Shown: positions 1-8,581 of the stretch, piece after piece
Numbering within the stretch: the first letter of the stretch is position 1
How the letters are laid out: each line of letters starts with the position of its first letter
From: Bifidobacterium gallicum DSM 20093 = LMG 11596
Lineage (GTDB): Bacteria > Actinomycetota > Actinomycetes > Actinomycetales > Bifidobacteriaceae
Assembly: GCF_000741205.1 (NCBI RefSeq)
Contig: NZ_JGYW01000009.1
Location: 1 to 64,000, forward strand
DNA: 64,000 nt
Direction of reading: 5' to 3'
Position numbers and translations under genes: made by a program
Notes under the pieces: generated by a model
What the model was told of the DNA's origin: nothing
The model's input: only the letters and a program-made list of their open reading frames with translations
Database searches by the model: none

Positions 1-1348
1 CGTGCCGGTGTCGTCGCTGGGAATGCTCCTGAGCGAGCTGTTCCCGGACTTGGGTTTTGCTGATACGTCGCCATCCATCCTTGCGTGAACGTCGCGCGAG
101 TATGTTGCGGCTGGCGATAATGTCGGCTTGCCCGGTTCTTCCACAGCACACGCAGTGGAAGACGCTTTGTTTGGTGCGGTTGCGTTTGTCCACGCACCCG
201 CACGAGGGGCAGGTCTGTGAGGTGTAGGCGGGGTTCACCTTGGTGATGGTGATGCCTTCGCGTTCCTTGAGTGCCTTGAGTTTCTGGTTGACGGCGTTGC
301 GTCCGGCGCGGGATACGAGACGGTTCATGTCCTTACCGAGTTTAGGCGAGCGGAAGTCGAGGTCTTCGACCACGAGTTCACGTACCTGTTCGTCGGCTAT
401 GAGGTTGAGGACGCGGTTGGTTTCGTTGGTCACGTAGTTACGTATGCGTCGGTTGAGGTTGCGGTAGCGTTTCGACCGGGATGGTTTGATACCGGATGCC
501 TGTAGCGCCTTCGTGAGGTTAACGAGTTCTTCGTCGCGTTTTTTGAGCCATGCGTAGAGTTTCAAGCCGTGTAACCGGCCTTCGGATGTGGCGAACAGTG
601 AACACATGCCCCAATCCAGTCCGAGCACGTCACCGTCGTCGCGGGGATTGGTTTCGGGTCGGGTGGTGAGCAGGTGCGGGACAAGCTTACCGTTTCCAGT
701 GACTTGCAGTTGCAGATGGTTCGCAAGCGTCTCCATACCATTGGCGAGCCGTTCCTCCATGCGCGGGTCAGTATTCAGGGGGATACGGACGGGGTGTCCT
801 TTTTCGAGCGTACTGATTCGCGCCCAGTAGCGGAACCGGGTGGCGGTATGTGGCTGTTCGATGACGGCGATTTTCCCGTCCAACGACATGGTACGGCAAT
901 GCGCCGGGTCGGGCAGTCGCATGACATGACGGACGCGCTTCATAATCCGACGCGCAAGCCAATGGGCTCCATCGTCTCCGGGTTCGTACCATGCGTGCTT
1001 GAGGTTGATGCGGAACAACTCGATTTTTACCGGTTCGTCGAGCGTGCTGTCGCGCACGATACTGCGGAACCTGTTCTCGGCCAGTTCCATCCACGATACC
1101 AACATGCCACGGTACTGGCGGGACACGGAATCCCACTGCCGCTGTGACAGCCCGCCATCCAGCGGCTTCGTGTCAATCCAGCGCGGAAGCTTGCCGGTGG
1201 TATGCCATTCGCGTTGCCACATGGCGGCGACGGTCTTCAACCCGTCTTGCCAGACGGGAAGCATTGCGACGATGGCGTTCACCTTGGTTTTGGTCGCCCA
1301 TTGCGAGGTGTGGTAGGCAGAGTATATGGTGCCGGGTTTGCTACTCAT
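1..1348 (-). CDS. tnpB: IS607-type TnpB RNA-guided nuclease (3' end cut by window edge)
   Basis: The frame is open from the ATG at 1348 to the window edge, at least 449 codons. It shows the RuvC-like catalytic triad of TnpB: Asp in GLDWGMC near residue 245, Glu in VVEDLDF near 328 and Asp in GQADIIASRN near 408. A CPSCG...CVCCG zinc-finger pair lies between the last two. TnpB family members are RNA-guided DNA nucleases that use an omega RNA from the element's right end; that end lies outside the window. The start overlaps the tnpA stop by 8 bp (ATGAGTAG), which implies translational coupling. All key residues are present, so the nuclease is probably active. The alternative label is accessory transposase OrfB; the family call is firm. 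Confidence 0.9.
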   Translation of the reverse strand, partial: MSSKPGTIYSAYHTSQWATKTKVNAIVAMLPVWQDGLKTVAAMWQREWHTTGKLPRWIDTKPLDGGLSQRQWDSVSRQYRGMLVSWMELAENRFRSIVRDSTLDEPVKIELFRINLKHAWYEPGDDGAHWLARRIMKRVRHVMRLPDPAHCRTMSLDGKIAVIEQPHTATRFRYWARISTLEKGHPVRIPLNTDPRMEERLANGMETLANHLQLQVTGNGKLVPHLLTTRPETNPRDDGDVLGLDWGMCSLFATSEGRLHGLKLYAWLKKRDEELVNLTKALQASGIKPSRSKRYRNLNRRIRNYVTNETNRVLNLIADEQVRELVVEDLDFRSPKLGKDMNRLVSRAGRNAVNQKLKALKEREGITITKVNPAYTSQTCPSCGCVDKRNRTKQSVFHCVCCGRTGQADIIASRNILARRSRKDGWRRISKTQVREQLAQEHSQRRHRH

Positions 1349-1940
1349 GGTTCACCTCGCCGTTGCGTTCCGCTTCGGCCTGTTCAACCACCCGCGTCAT
1401 CTTCTTGGCGTGTTCACTACGGCGCTGTCCATATAGGCGGGCGCAGAACGAATAGATGATGGCAATGAGGTCGGCCACGAGGTCGGCACGGTCGTTGTCG
1501 TTCTCGTTGACAACGACGATGCGCCGCCCCCGCTGTTCGAGAAACAGCCTGAACCAGTTGAAACCGAACCGGGTGAGCCTGCCCTTGTGTTCGACAATCA
1601 GCGTGCCCCAGTCGTCGCGCTTGAGCAACGCGGTGAGCTTGCGGCGCTTGTCGTTCACGCCGGAACCGACTTCCGCAACGGACACGGCGACGCGGTAGCC
1701 GTTCTTCACCGCCCACCGCTCCACACGCTCCTGCTGTGCGGGAAGCCGGGTGTGCCGCTTGGAACCGTCTGAGACGCGGGAGTACACTGCCGCATCCATG
1801 AGCATGTTCTCTTCCGGGTCGGGGATGATGATGTGACCCACCTCGTCCTGATACGCACCCTTGATTTTCCCCGCCTTGTAACGGTTCCAAGCCGCACGGT
1901 ACTGAATACCGTGCTTGCGTGCGTACTCCGAAAGATTCAT
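1341..1940 (-). CDS. tnpA: IS607 family serine recombinase TnpA
   Basis: 199 residues, normal for IS607 transposases. The N-terminus (about residues 1-45, MNLSEYARKHGI...) is a MerR-like helix-turn-helix. The resolvase catalytic domain follows with the nucleophile Ser in AVYSRVSDG (about residue 57). The downstream blocks GSGVNDKRRKL and IVEHKGRLTRFG are typical of the family. It moves the element through serine recombination and a circular intermediate with little target specificity. tnpB follows with an 8-bp overlap. A TATACT box lies just upstream of the start (near 1949-1954) and could serve as the -10 for the pair. A second, divergent IS607 pair occurs at 51122-52976. Confidence 0.92.
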   Translation of the reverse strand: MNLSEYARKHGIQYRAAWNRYKAGKIKGAYQDEVGHIIIPDPEENMLMDAAVYSRVSDGSKRHTRLPAQQERVERWAVKNGYRVAVSVAEVGSGVNDKRRKLTALLKRDDWGTLIVEHKGRLTRFGFNWFRLFLEQRGRRIVVVNENDNDRADLVADLIAIIYSFCARLYGQRRSEHAKKMTRVVEQAEAERNGEVNHE

Positions 1941-1998
1941 ACTCTTTAGTATATCACAGAATACTAGATTCTGCCAGAATAAGAAGAACTAGTTACAC

Positions 1999-2030
1999 GA
2001 CCCCGTACTTGTTCACGAGCACGGGGTCTT
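1999..2030 (-). terminator. Hairpin downstream of dapF
   Basis: GACCCCGT at 1999-2006 pairs with ACGGGGTC at 2021-2028 around a 14-nt loop. It lies 35 bp past the dapF stop. The T-rich side (TTTGGTTTG) is on the plus strand, so as a minus-strand terminator it has no clear U-tract. Termination of dapF is the likeliest role, but the polarity is uncertain. Confidence 0.45.
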
Positions 2031-2063
2031 TGGTTTGTTGAATCAGCTCAGATAATTCACGAT

Positions 2064-2960
2064 TCAGTGCATCAACGTGACGGTGGCTACGAGTTCGGCG
2101 TTGCCGGTCAACTGCACATCATTGTCGGTTACGGCCACGTCAAGGATGCCACCGGCAACGGTGATGCGCCAATGGTTGATGCCTGTGCGTGCGCGCAATG
2201 TGATGGCCGTGGCACACAATCCCGTGCCGCACGACAACGTTTCACCACAGCCGCGTTCGTAGACGCGCATCGTGGCTTCGCCCTGGTCAGCACGCTCGTC
2301 CATGTCGTCGATGCGCACAAACTCCACGTTCTGACCGTGGTCCAGTTGCGGTTCAACTTTTGGCGCGTGCGTCAAATCAAGGTCGTCGATGACGGGCAAT
2401 GTGGATTGTGCGTCTTCAATGACCGCGACCACATGCGGGTTGCCCATATCGACAAATGTGCCTGGCGCCTGGCCTGGTTGGCCCGGGATGCTGACCGTAT
2501 ATGCGTACAGTTCGCCCATCGACCAGCCACCCATGTCAACACGGAACACATGCTGGCCCAATCCGGGCTGTGCACCCAGCGAACTCAGCATTTTGACACC
2601 GGCTCGTGTGCCCAGCATGAACGGCTGATCTGCATCGGCCAAACCTTCATGTTGGGCGAACAGTGCCGTCGCGCGCGTGCCGTTGCCGCACATTTCAGCC
2701 AGTGAACCGTCGGCGTTGCGGTAATCCATGAACCATTGCACGCCTTTGGCGCCGCATTCGTCGGCGACTTCAGTGGACACCTGGTCCACAAACTGCGGTT
2801 TCGTCACACGAATCAAGCCATCGGCACCCAGGCCGAAATGGCGGTCACACAACTCACGCACTTCACGCGGTGTCGGGTTCACGGAACCATCGGCATCACA
2901 ATAAATCAGAAAATCATTGCCCGTTCCATGGGCTTTAATCATGGTATTCGGCTTAGTCAT
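2064..2960 (-). CDS. dapF: Diaminopimelate epimerase
   Basis: 298 residues, close to the family norm of 270-300. It converts LL- to meso-diaminopimelate, the cytoplasmic step that feeds lysine and peptidoglycan precursors, with a two-base Cys mechanism and no cofactor. Both catalytic cysteines are visible: MCGNGTRA and CGETLSCGTGLCA. The substrate block KAHGTGNDF is near the N-terminus. The ATG at 2960 is used; an internal Met (MIKAHGTGND) six codons in is an alternative. murI is encoded on the opposite strand 237 bp away, so two cell-wall precursor genes are divergently arranged. Identification is firm. Confidence 0.95.
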   Translation of the reverse strand: MTKPNTMIKAHGTGNDFLIYCDADGSVNPTPREVRELCDRHFGLGADGLIRVTKPQFVDQVSTEVADECGAKGVQWFMDYRNADGSLAEMCGNGTRATALFAQHEGLADADQPFMLGTRAGVKMLSSLGAQPGLGQHVFRVDMGGWSMGELYAYTVSIPGQPGQAPGTFVDMGNPHVVAVIEDAQSTLPVIDDLDLTHAPKVEPQLDHGQNVEFVRIDDMDERADQGEATMRVYERGCGETLSCGTGLCATAITLRARTGINHWRITVAGGILDVAVTDNDVQLTGNAELVATVTLMH

Positions 2961-3197
2961 GCCGCCGATTGTACGCGGCGGACTTGAGGATTGCCACCCA
3001 TATGCACAGCGCTCAACCAGGCGTTGGCGGTTATAACGTCAACGGCTATAGGGCGAATCGGTATGCTTGCCACCATGGTTCTTCGCGCTCTGCGCATGCG
3101 TAGCCCGCAATCTGTTCGGTGGTGGCGCGAGTATGGTGGGACAGCAATGCGGTGGCAACGCGCTTGCCGCAGATGTGCGAGCGTTCAGGAGGTTCGT

Positions 3198-3974
3198 ATG
3201 GCATCGTCAGCTCCCATCGGCGTGTTCGACTCTGGGTTGGGTGGACTGTCTGTTGTCCGTCAAATCCGCGAAGACCTGCCCAACGAACACGTGTTGTATT
3301 TTGGGGATTCAGCCCATGCGCCATATGGCGTCAAAACACCCGATGAAGTGCGTGAACTGTCGTTCGGCATTGTCGACAATTTTGTGCGCCAGGGAGCCAA
3401 AGCCATTGTCATCGCTTGCAATACGGCCACGTCGGCGGCTGTCAACGAGTTGCGCGACACGTATGATGTGCCGATCATTGGCATGGAGCCCGCGTTGAAA
3501 GTCGCAGTGGACCGCGGCCAAGGGCAACGGCAGAACATTATTGTGGCAGCCACCGAATTGACATTGCGTGAACGCAAGTTTGAGCAGCTTATGCAACGAT
3601 TTGAAGCCGACCATACGATTCATCGGCTGCCCTGCCCCGATCTCGTGGAAATCGTGGAGCATGGCCAACTTGACGATACCGCGCTCGTTGATGCCACATT
3701 GCGGCGGTATTTGCACGATTACGACTTGGACACGATTGATGCGATTGTGCTGGGCTGCACGCATTTTGTGTTCTACCGTGACGCATTCCAGCGCATCGTG
3801 CCCGAGCATACGGCAATCATTGACGGCAATGCGGGCACGGCCCATCATCTGCGTGTCGTCTTGGAATCATTGGGGGCGTTGGCACCGGAAGACCAGCAAG
3901 GCGGCGTCAGTGTGACGAACTCGGACACGTCGGCACAGATGGCGAATCTTGCGCACAAACTGTTGGCACGCTGA
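3198..3974 (+). CDS. murI: Glutamate racemase
   Basis: The start is the ATG at 3198, preceded by CAGGAGG at 3186-3192; the longer open frame from 2991 lacks conserved sequence. The protein has 258 residues. It makes D-glutamate for peptidoglycan in the cytoplasm. The N-terminal block [13 protein letters not shown] carries the substrate-binding Asp-Ser. The two catalytic cysteines are in ACNTATSAA and LGCTHF, the expected acid/base pair. Size and motif order match the Asp/Glu racemase family. It reads toward the patatin-like gene 66 bp downstream, which has its own strong Shine-Dalgarno; co-transcription is possible but not shown. Confidence 0.95.
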   Translation: MASSAPIGVFDSGLGGLSVVRQIREDLPNEHVLYFGDSAHAPYGVKTPDEVRELSFGIVDNFVRQGAKAIVIACNTATSAAVNELRDTYDVPIIGMEPALKVAVDRGQGQRQNIIVAATELTLRERKFEQLMQRFEADHTIHRLPCPDLVEIVEHGQLDDTALVDATLRRYLHDYDLDTIDAIVLGCTHFVFYRDAFQRIVPEHTAIIDGNAGTAHHLRVVLESLGALAPEDQQGGVSVTNSDTSAQMANLAHKLLAR

Positions 3975-4040
3975 GCGTATTGATTCATTGACAGATTACT
4001 GGATGGAACGGCGTGATAAAGATAAAACAGGAGGACCACG

Positions 4041-4886
4041 ATGGCCACACAAACCGCGATCATTGACGTTGGGGGTGGATTCCGCGCGATTTACAGCTGC
4101 GGCGTTGAAGACTACCTGATGGCCCATGGCATTGAATTCGACCATGCGTATGGCGTCTCGGCAGGCAGTGCGAATCTGGCTTCGTTCGTGGCACGCCAGC
4201 CTGGCCGCTCCTACAAGTTCTATTCGGAATACGCGTCACGGCGTGAGTATGCGAGCGCGCATGAGTTGATCCGGCATCGCAATTTTGTCAATCTTGACTA
4301 TGTCTATAGCACGTTGAGTAATCATGATGGCGAATACCCGTTGGATTATGAAGCGTTCGCGAACAATCCGACGCAATTCACTGTGGTGGCATGCAATGCC
4401 GAGGATGGCAGCACGAAGTATTTCACGAAAGATGATGTGAGCTTCGACAATTTCGACATTTTCAAAGCCAGTTCGGCCGTGCCTGTGGCGTGCCGGCCGT
4501 ATGTGATTGATGGTGTGCCTTATTACGATGGCGGCATTGCCGACCCCGTGCCCGTGCAGCGCGCGTTGGATGATGGCGCCGACAAAATCGTGGTGTTGCT
4601 CACGCGTCTGCCTGAACCGCGTGAGGCGAGCGCCGATGAAGTGTCAGCGCGCATCCTGTCACGCTTCAACCCGGTGGCAGGTGAACGCTTGGCCAAGCGT
4701 TACCAGGTCTATAACGATGAAGTGGCGTTCGCGCGTGAACTCGAGCAAGAAGGCCGTGCCATCGTGATTGAACCGCACGACATCCATGGGCTGTCCACGT
4801 TGCACCGTTCGTTTGAAAACAGTGAAGCCATGTATCGTGAAGGCTTCGCGGATGGTGCGAAAGTCGAAGCATTCCTGGCCAAATAA
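4041..4886 (+). CDS. Patatin-like phospholipase family protein
   Basis: 281 residues beginning at the ATG at 4041 with AGGAGG ten bases upstream. The fold signature is complete: a glycine-rich oxyanion loop (DVGGGFRAIYSCGV), the nucleophile Ser in GVSAGS (about residue 41) and the catalytic Asp in YDGGIADPVP (about residue 163). It has no signal peptide or membrane segment, so it should be cytoplasmic. Such proteins hydrolyse acyl esters of phospholipids or other lipids; the substrate cannot be inferred. The stop lies at the left edge of a rearranged region, and an unrelated antisense fragment begins directly after it. Confidence 0.85.
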   Translation: MATQTAIIDVGGGFRAIYSCGVEDYLMAHGIEFDHAYGVSAGSANLASFVARQPGRSYKFYSEYASRREYASAHELIRHRNFVNLDYVYSTLSNHDGEYPLDYEAFANNPTQFTVVACNAEDGSTKYFTKDDVSFDNFDIFKASSAVPVACRPYVIDGVPYYDGGIADPVPVQRALDDGADKIVVLLTRLPEPREASADEVSARILSRFNPVAGERLAKRYQVYNDEVAFARELEQEGRAIVIEPHDIHGLSTLHRSFENSEAMYREGFADGAKVEAFLAK

Positions 4887-5339
4887 GCATGACAGTGCAC
4901 TCTCCGCAAGCCCTGCGGCGAGCATGATGATGGCTTTGCTGGGTTCCGTGATGCCGTCGAGGGTTTTCAGGGCGTTCTTTGCTGCCTGCTGCATGACGCT
5001 GTCGTTGCTGCGCCAGCTGAGCGCGTCCTTGACGCGCTGGGCGCTGGGGTGGGTGCCGGTTTTGCAGCTGAGCCAATGCTTCCAGTCGTCGAGCATGTTG
5101 TAGTGCAGGAGCAGGTCGGCCTGTTCGGCTTGTTCCGTGTCGGTGAGCAGGAAGTTGTATTTGTCGGCGATTTCGTGGGCCGCGTAGGCGATGCGCTTGT
5201 GTCGCTGGTGTTGACGCTGGGTTTCCACGTTGAAGGCGTCGTCTTGGCTGAGGATGGCTTCTACGACGCGGTCCGCTTTCGCCGCTTCGCGTTCGAGTTG
5301 TTCGAGCGCCCGCATGCGTGTTTCTCGGATGGCGGGGTA
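4887..5339 (-). pseudogene. Unrecognised gene fragment beside the orphan CRISPR array
   Basis: The minus strand is open through this interval and has a protein-like, helical, charged composition (ATG at 5315; RALEQLEREAAKADRVV, then HYNMLDDWKHWLSCKTG and LKTLDGITEPSKAIIMLAAG). There is no ribosome binding site at 5315, and the frame continues upstream into the CRISPR repeats. Downstream it runs antisense into the patatin gene. I read it as an internal piece of a larger gene, cut by the array on its 5' side and by a rearrangement near 4887. I do not recognise the family. Confidence 0.45.
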
Positions 5340-5673
5340 GGAATCATCCCCGCGTGTGCGGGGCTACCTGCACGGTTCGGGTTTCCGCTACCTGTGGTTG
5401 GAATCATCCCCGCGTGTGCGGGGCTACCGTCCGCGCCGCACATGACCGCCGCGTGGCCGGCGGAATCATCCCCGCGTGTGCGGGGCTACCTTCACGGGCT
5501 CGGCGGGCTGCACGAAGCGTTTGGAATCATCCCCGCGTGTGCGGGGCTACCTCACCCGTCGCGGTGCGCAGGCTGAACGTGGCAGAATCATCCCCGCGTG
5601 TGCGGGGCTACCCTGAAATCGTCAAGATAACAGTTGATTGGCGCGGAATCATCCCCGCGTGTGCGGGGCTACC
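5340..5673 (-). CRISPR. Orphan type I-E-like CRISPR array, 6 repeats
   Basis: Six copies of a 28-nt core start at 5341, 5401, 5463, 5524, 5585 and 5646, with five spacers of about 32-34 nt. Read on the minus strand, each repeat starts GGTAGCCCCGC, has loop ACAC and ends GCGGGGATGATTC. The 6-bp stem CCCCGC/GCGGGG is the same as in the main array at 16198-17997; the loop and 5' flank differ. The copies are otherwise identical. No cas gene or AT-rich leader adjoins it: on the leader side (right, if minus-strand orientation is correct) a truncated tnpB begins within about 20 bp. It therefore looks like a decapitated array. Processing by the Cas6e at 19626 is plausible because the stem is conserved. 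Confidence 0.95.
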
Positions 5674-5689
5674 TCACGGGGGTCGCTGC

Positions 5690-6362
5690 TACTCGTGTAA
5701 GCACGCTGATGACCTGCGCGACCATCGACGGAAACGGCATCGTGGACGAAACCGGCGCATACGACCTGCCCCATCCCGAATACGGCAGGAAAGCGCACCT
5801 CGAACTTGCCCGACTGCAACGACGCATGGCCAAGGAACGACGCCCGAAAGGCAAGAAACCCTCCAACAGGTACCTGAAGAACAAGCGTCGCGCCGCTGAA
5901 ATCCAACGCCGTGTCCAACGCCAACGGCAGGACACGGCGAACAAGTGGGCGCGCCACATTGTGCAGGACCATGACAATATCGCCATCGAGGACTTCAAAC
6001 CGAAGTTCCTGTCGAAAACGACCATGGCAAGGAAAGCCGCCGACGGTGCGATAGCTGCTACCAAGCAGGCGCTTGAATGGCAAGCGCTCAAACACGGCCG
6101 CATCCTTCGACCCGTCAATCCATCCGACACCACGAAACGTTGCGCGCATTGCGGCGCGATAGCCAAACACCGCATCCCCTTAAAGGAACGCACGTTCCGT
6201 TGCGATTCATGCCGCATGTCGCGCGCGAGGGACAAGAACTCCGCGCTGAACATGCTTTGCAGGGCTGGTTTCATCCCTGACGGCGTGGACGGGGTAAACC
6301 CACGCTGGGACGCTGTTCCCACTGGCACCCGCCCGTCAAACCGTGGAATCCCCCGCCTTTAG
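5690..6362 (+). pseudogene. tnpB: 5'-truncated IS200/IS605 TnpB
   Basis: The coding part begins abruptly about 17 bp after the orphan array, at VSTLMTCATIDG, and runs to the TAG at 6360-6362. The middle and end of TnpB are present: a lysine/arginine-rich bridge (RRMAKERRPKGKKPSNRY), the RuvC Glu in IAIEDFKP, a zinc finger CAHCG...CDSC and the final Asp in RDKNSALN. The first RuvC Asp and the whole N-terminal recognition lobe are missing, so the protein cannot be an active nuclease. No tnpA is nearby. It differs clearly from both IS607 tnpB genes in the window. Its right end survives at 6350-6377. Confidence 0.88.
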
Positions 6363-6377
6363 GCGTGGGGAGGATTC
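6350..6377 (+). mobile_element. IS200/IS605 right-end hairpin (omega RNA 3' scaffold)
   Basis: CCCCCGCC (6350-6357) and GGCGTGGGG (6362-6370) form an 8-bp stem with one bulged T and a TTTA loop. The tnpB stop codon TAG lies inside it. Subterminal hairpins overlapping the tnpB 3' end are typical of IS200/IS605 right ends, and the same sequence forms the omega RNA scaffold. The element boundary is probably just after AGGATTCAAA (about 6380), where sequence of a disrupted ABC permease resumes. Confidence 0.7.
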
Positions 6378-6493
6378 AAACCGATGGGAATCGACAATCC
6401 CACACTGACGGCCGAGATCCAAATCGTGACCCACAGGCCTTGCAACAGGCGCGGGAACACACCGGGTTGCAACAGGATTTCAACGTCGTGCAT
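6378..6493 (-). pseudogene. 5' fragment of an amino-acid ABC transporter permease
   Basis: The ATG at 6493 opens a frame reading MHDVEILLQPGVFPRLLQG then LWVTIWISAVSVGLSIPIG. This is the N-terminus and first membrane segment of the second permease of a polar amino-acid (His/Glu/Gln type) ABC importer. It ends at the right end of the IS200/IS605 remnant after about 37 codons. The start overlaps the stop of the preceding permease by 14 bp, as in intact operons. The rest of the gene, and any ATPase gene, is absent from the window. Confidence 0.7.
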
Positions 6494-6827
6494 AGTCGAA
6501 CTTCCTTTCCAACCAGGTGCCCATCAGCGAGACGGGCAGCAGGATGACCAGATAGGCCACAATCAGCATGAACAATGATTCGTAAGTGTTGTATGTCACG
6601 TCCATCAAGTCTTTGGCCATATACATCACGTCGGCGAGCGCGATGGCCGAGACAACCGAGGATTGCTTGATCAGGAAGATCACGTTGGCCACGACACCTG
6701 GGGTTGCCATGCCGGCGGCTTGGGGCAATGTGACGTGCGTGAATGCTTGGAATTGTGACAAGCCAAGCACGTAGGCGTTCTCATGCTGGATGGCGGGTAC
6801 GGCCTCGAATCCGGCGCGCAACGCGCG
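6480..6827 (-). pseudogene. 3' fragment of an amino-acid ABC transporter permease
   Basis: About 115 codons are recognisable, from TRALRAGFEAVPAIQ to WLERKFDYARR. The segment holds the EAA-type loop (LGLSQFQAFTHVTLPQAAG) that contacts the ATPase, and two membrane helices. The frame stays open upstream to 7103, but that part is antisense to the aldehyde dehydrogenase gene and is not permease-like. The first half of the gene is therefore lost. It belonged to the same operon as the fragment at 6378-6493. Confidence 0.8.
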
Positions 6828-7002
6828 TGTTGTAGTGTCTCGGTGGATGGGCTGTGCATAGCCGGAGAGAAGCTGCGTGTCGCGTGCATGGTTGTGCCTG
6901 TAGCTGACCGCAGTCGTTTTTCCAGCATCGTTGAAGCCCACCGAAGTAGACCGGCTAGCATGGACGCACATGCGTCGTTGTTCAGATTCAAAGGGGATGC
7001 CT

Positions 7003-8451
7003 ATGAGCACATCACAATCTTCCGGTTCGGCTACTCCCACGCAGACCGTGCCCACATTCTCCTCGCTTGAGGATGTGCAAAACCAGGCCAAGGCGATGCG
7101 CACCTATTTTGTGACGGGTGCCACACGTGATGTGGCACATCGCAAAAGCGCGTTGCGCGACATGAAAGCATGGCTGAAAGCCAATGAAACTGATGTGCTC
7201 AAAGCGTTGCATGCCGATTTGGGCAAAGCCGCATATGAAAGCTATATCACCGAACTAGGTCTCGTGTATACGGAAATTGACACGATGCTCAAGCATGTGA
7301 GCGAATGGTCGAAGCCGCATAGCGAACCTTCCCCGCTGACCGTGTTCCCGGCCACGTCGAGCGTCGTGCCGAGCCCGTATGGTGTGGTGCTCGTGCTGAG
7401 CCCTTGGAATTATCCGGTGCAGTTGACGCTCGTACCGATGGTTGATGCGATTGCGGCCGGCAATTGTGTGGCGTTCAAACCGGCACGAGAAGCGCCGGCG
7501 AGCGCAGCCATCATGTTGCGCATGGTTGCGGAAGTGTTCGACCCGCAGTTCGTATGTGGTATTCCAGGTTCCGCGCATGCCAATGAGTGGATTGGGCAGA
7601 CGGCTTGGGATTACATCATGTTCACGGGCTCACCCAAGGTGGGCAAGATCATCATGTCGAACGCCGCGCAGTTCTTGACTCCGGTCACGTTGGAACTTGG
7701 TGGCAAGAGCCCATGCATTGTGGAGCAGGATGCCAAGCTGGACTTGGCCGCCAAGCGTATCGCTTGGGGCAAAGGCATCAATTCGGGCCAGACTTGTGTG
7801 GCACCTGATTACATTGTGGCGCACGAGTCGGTGGCTGATGAGCTTGCGATGCTGATTGGCAAGCATTGGACGGCGTTCTATGGCGATAATGCGTTGGAAT
7901 CACCGATTTGGCCGCATATGATTTCGAGCAAACATTATGAGCGTGTCATGGGGTTGATTGAGCAGCATAATCCGCATGCCAAAGTCGAGTATGGCGGCCA
8001 TGGTGACGCGTCCACGCTCAAGATCCAGCCCACGATCATGACGGGTGTGACGATGGACGATCCGGTGATGGGTGAGGAAATCTTCGGTCCTGTGCTGCCG
8101 ATTTTGACGTATAAGAACTTGGATGATGCGTTCGACATGATTCGCACGTTGCCGCATCCGCTGGCCTGCTACGTGTTCACCGAGTCGAAGCAGACGAAAC
8201 AGCGTGTGATCAACGAACTCGAGTTTGGTGGCGCCACCATCAACGACGTGTGTTTGCATCTGTCGAATGAGCATATGGGCTTTGGTGGCGTAGGCAACTC
8301 GGGTATGGGCGCTTACCATGGCAAGGTCGGCTTCGACACGTTTACGCATTACAAGTCCACACTCGACCATGGCACGTGGGCTGATCCTGACGTGCGTTAT
8401 CCTCCGTTCACGGCCGACAAGAAGCGTTTGGCGCGCAAGCTCATGGGCTGA
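7003..8451 (+). CDS. NAD(P)-dependent aldehyde dehydrogenase
   Basis: The start is ATG 7003 with AAGGGGA upstream; the open frame from 6931 adds an unconserved leader. 482 residues, the usual ALDH length. Visible motifs are the Rossmann segment with SPWNYP, the general base Glu in TLELGGKSP, the catalytic Cys in NSGQTCVAPDY, and GEEIFGPVLP near the C-terminus. It oxidises aldehydes to acids in the cytoplasm. The short form without a membrane tail resembles class-3/YwdH-type enzymes. It is followed by two terminators and converges on an APC permease gene. The physiological aldehyde cannot be assigned. Confidence 0.9.
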   Translation: MSTSQSSGSATPTQTVPTFSSLEDVQNQAKAMRTYFVTGATRDVAHRKSALRDMKAWLKANETDVLKALHADLGKAAYESYITELGLVYTEIDTMLKHVSEWSKPHSEPSPLTVFPATSSVVPSPYGVVLVLSPWNYPVQLTLVPMVDAIAAGNCVAFKPAREAPASAAIMLRMVAEVFDPQFVCGIPGSAHANEWIGQTAWDYIMFTGSPKVGKIIMSNAAQFLTPVTLELGGKSPCIVEQDAKLDLAAKRIAWGKGINSGQTCVAPDYIVAHESVADELAMLIGKHWTAFYGDNALESPIWPHMISSKHYERVMGLIEQHNPHAKVEYGGHGDASTLKIQPTIMTGVTMDDPVMGEEIFGPVLPILTYKNLDDAFDMIRTLPHPLACYVFTESKQTKQRVINELEFGGATINDVCLHLSNEHMGFGGVGNSGMGAYHGKVGFDTFTHYKSTLDHGTWADPDVRYPPFTADKKRLARKLMG

Positions 8452-8458
8452 ACCGCTT

Positions 8459-8504
8459 AAAGCCCCGGCTTCGGTGATCTCAACCACCGCAACCGGGGCT
8501 TTCT
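8459..8504 (+). terminator. Bidirectional terminator after the ALDH gene
   Basis: AAAGCCCCGG (8459-8468) pairs perfectly with CCGGGGCTTT (8493-8502), seven bases past the ALDH stop. The A and T runs on either side allow function in both directions. Confidence 0.85.
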
Positions 8505-8522
8505 CATGCGCACCATATAGCC

Positions 8523-8557
8523 AAGGCGCTCGTCAACCAGTGGTTGGCGGGCGCCTT
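8523..8557 (-). terminator. Terminator of the APC permease gene
   Basis: AAGGCGC (8523-8529) pairs with GCGCCTT (8551-8557), with an inner CAACCA/TGGTTG stem. It lies 25 bp past the minus-strand permease stop at 8582. Confidence 0.75.
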
Positions 8558-8581
8558 GTTTGTGGTGTTGGAACGATACGC

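Noticed and set aside
2991-3197. Longer N-terminus for glutamate racemase
   Set aside because: The region lacks homology, and the ATG at 3198 has an ideal ribosome site.
4659-4886. Antisense ORF extending into the patatin-like gene
   Set aside because: The patatin frame has all catalytic motifs and a good ribosome site; the antisense part is a shadow.
6828-7103. N-terminal extension of the permease fragment
   Set aside because: The sequence is antisense to the aldehyde dehydrogenase start and has no permease-like or hydrophobic pattern.
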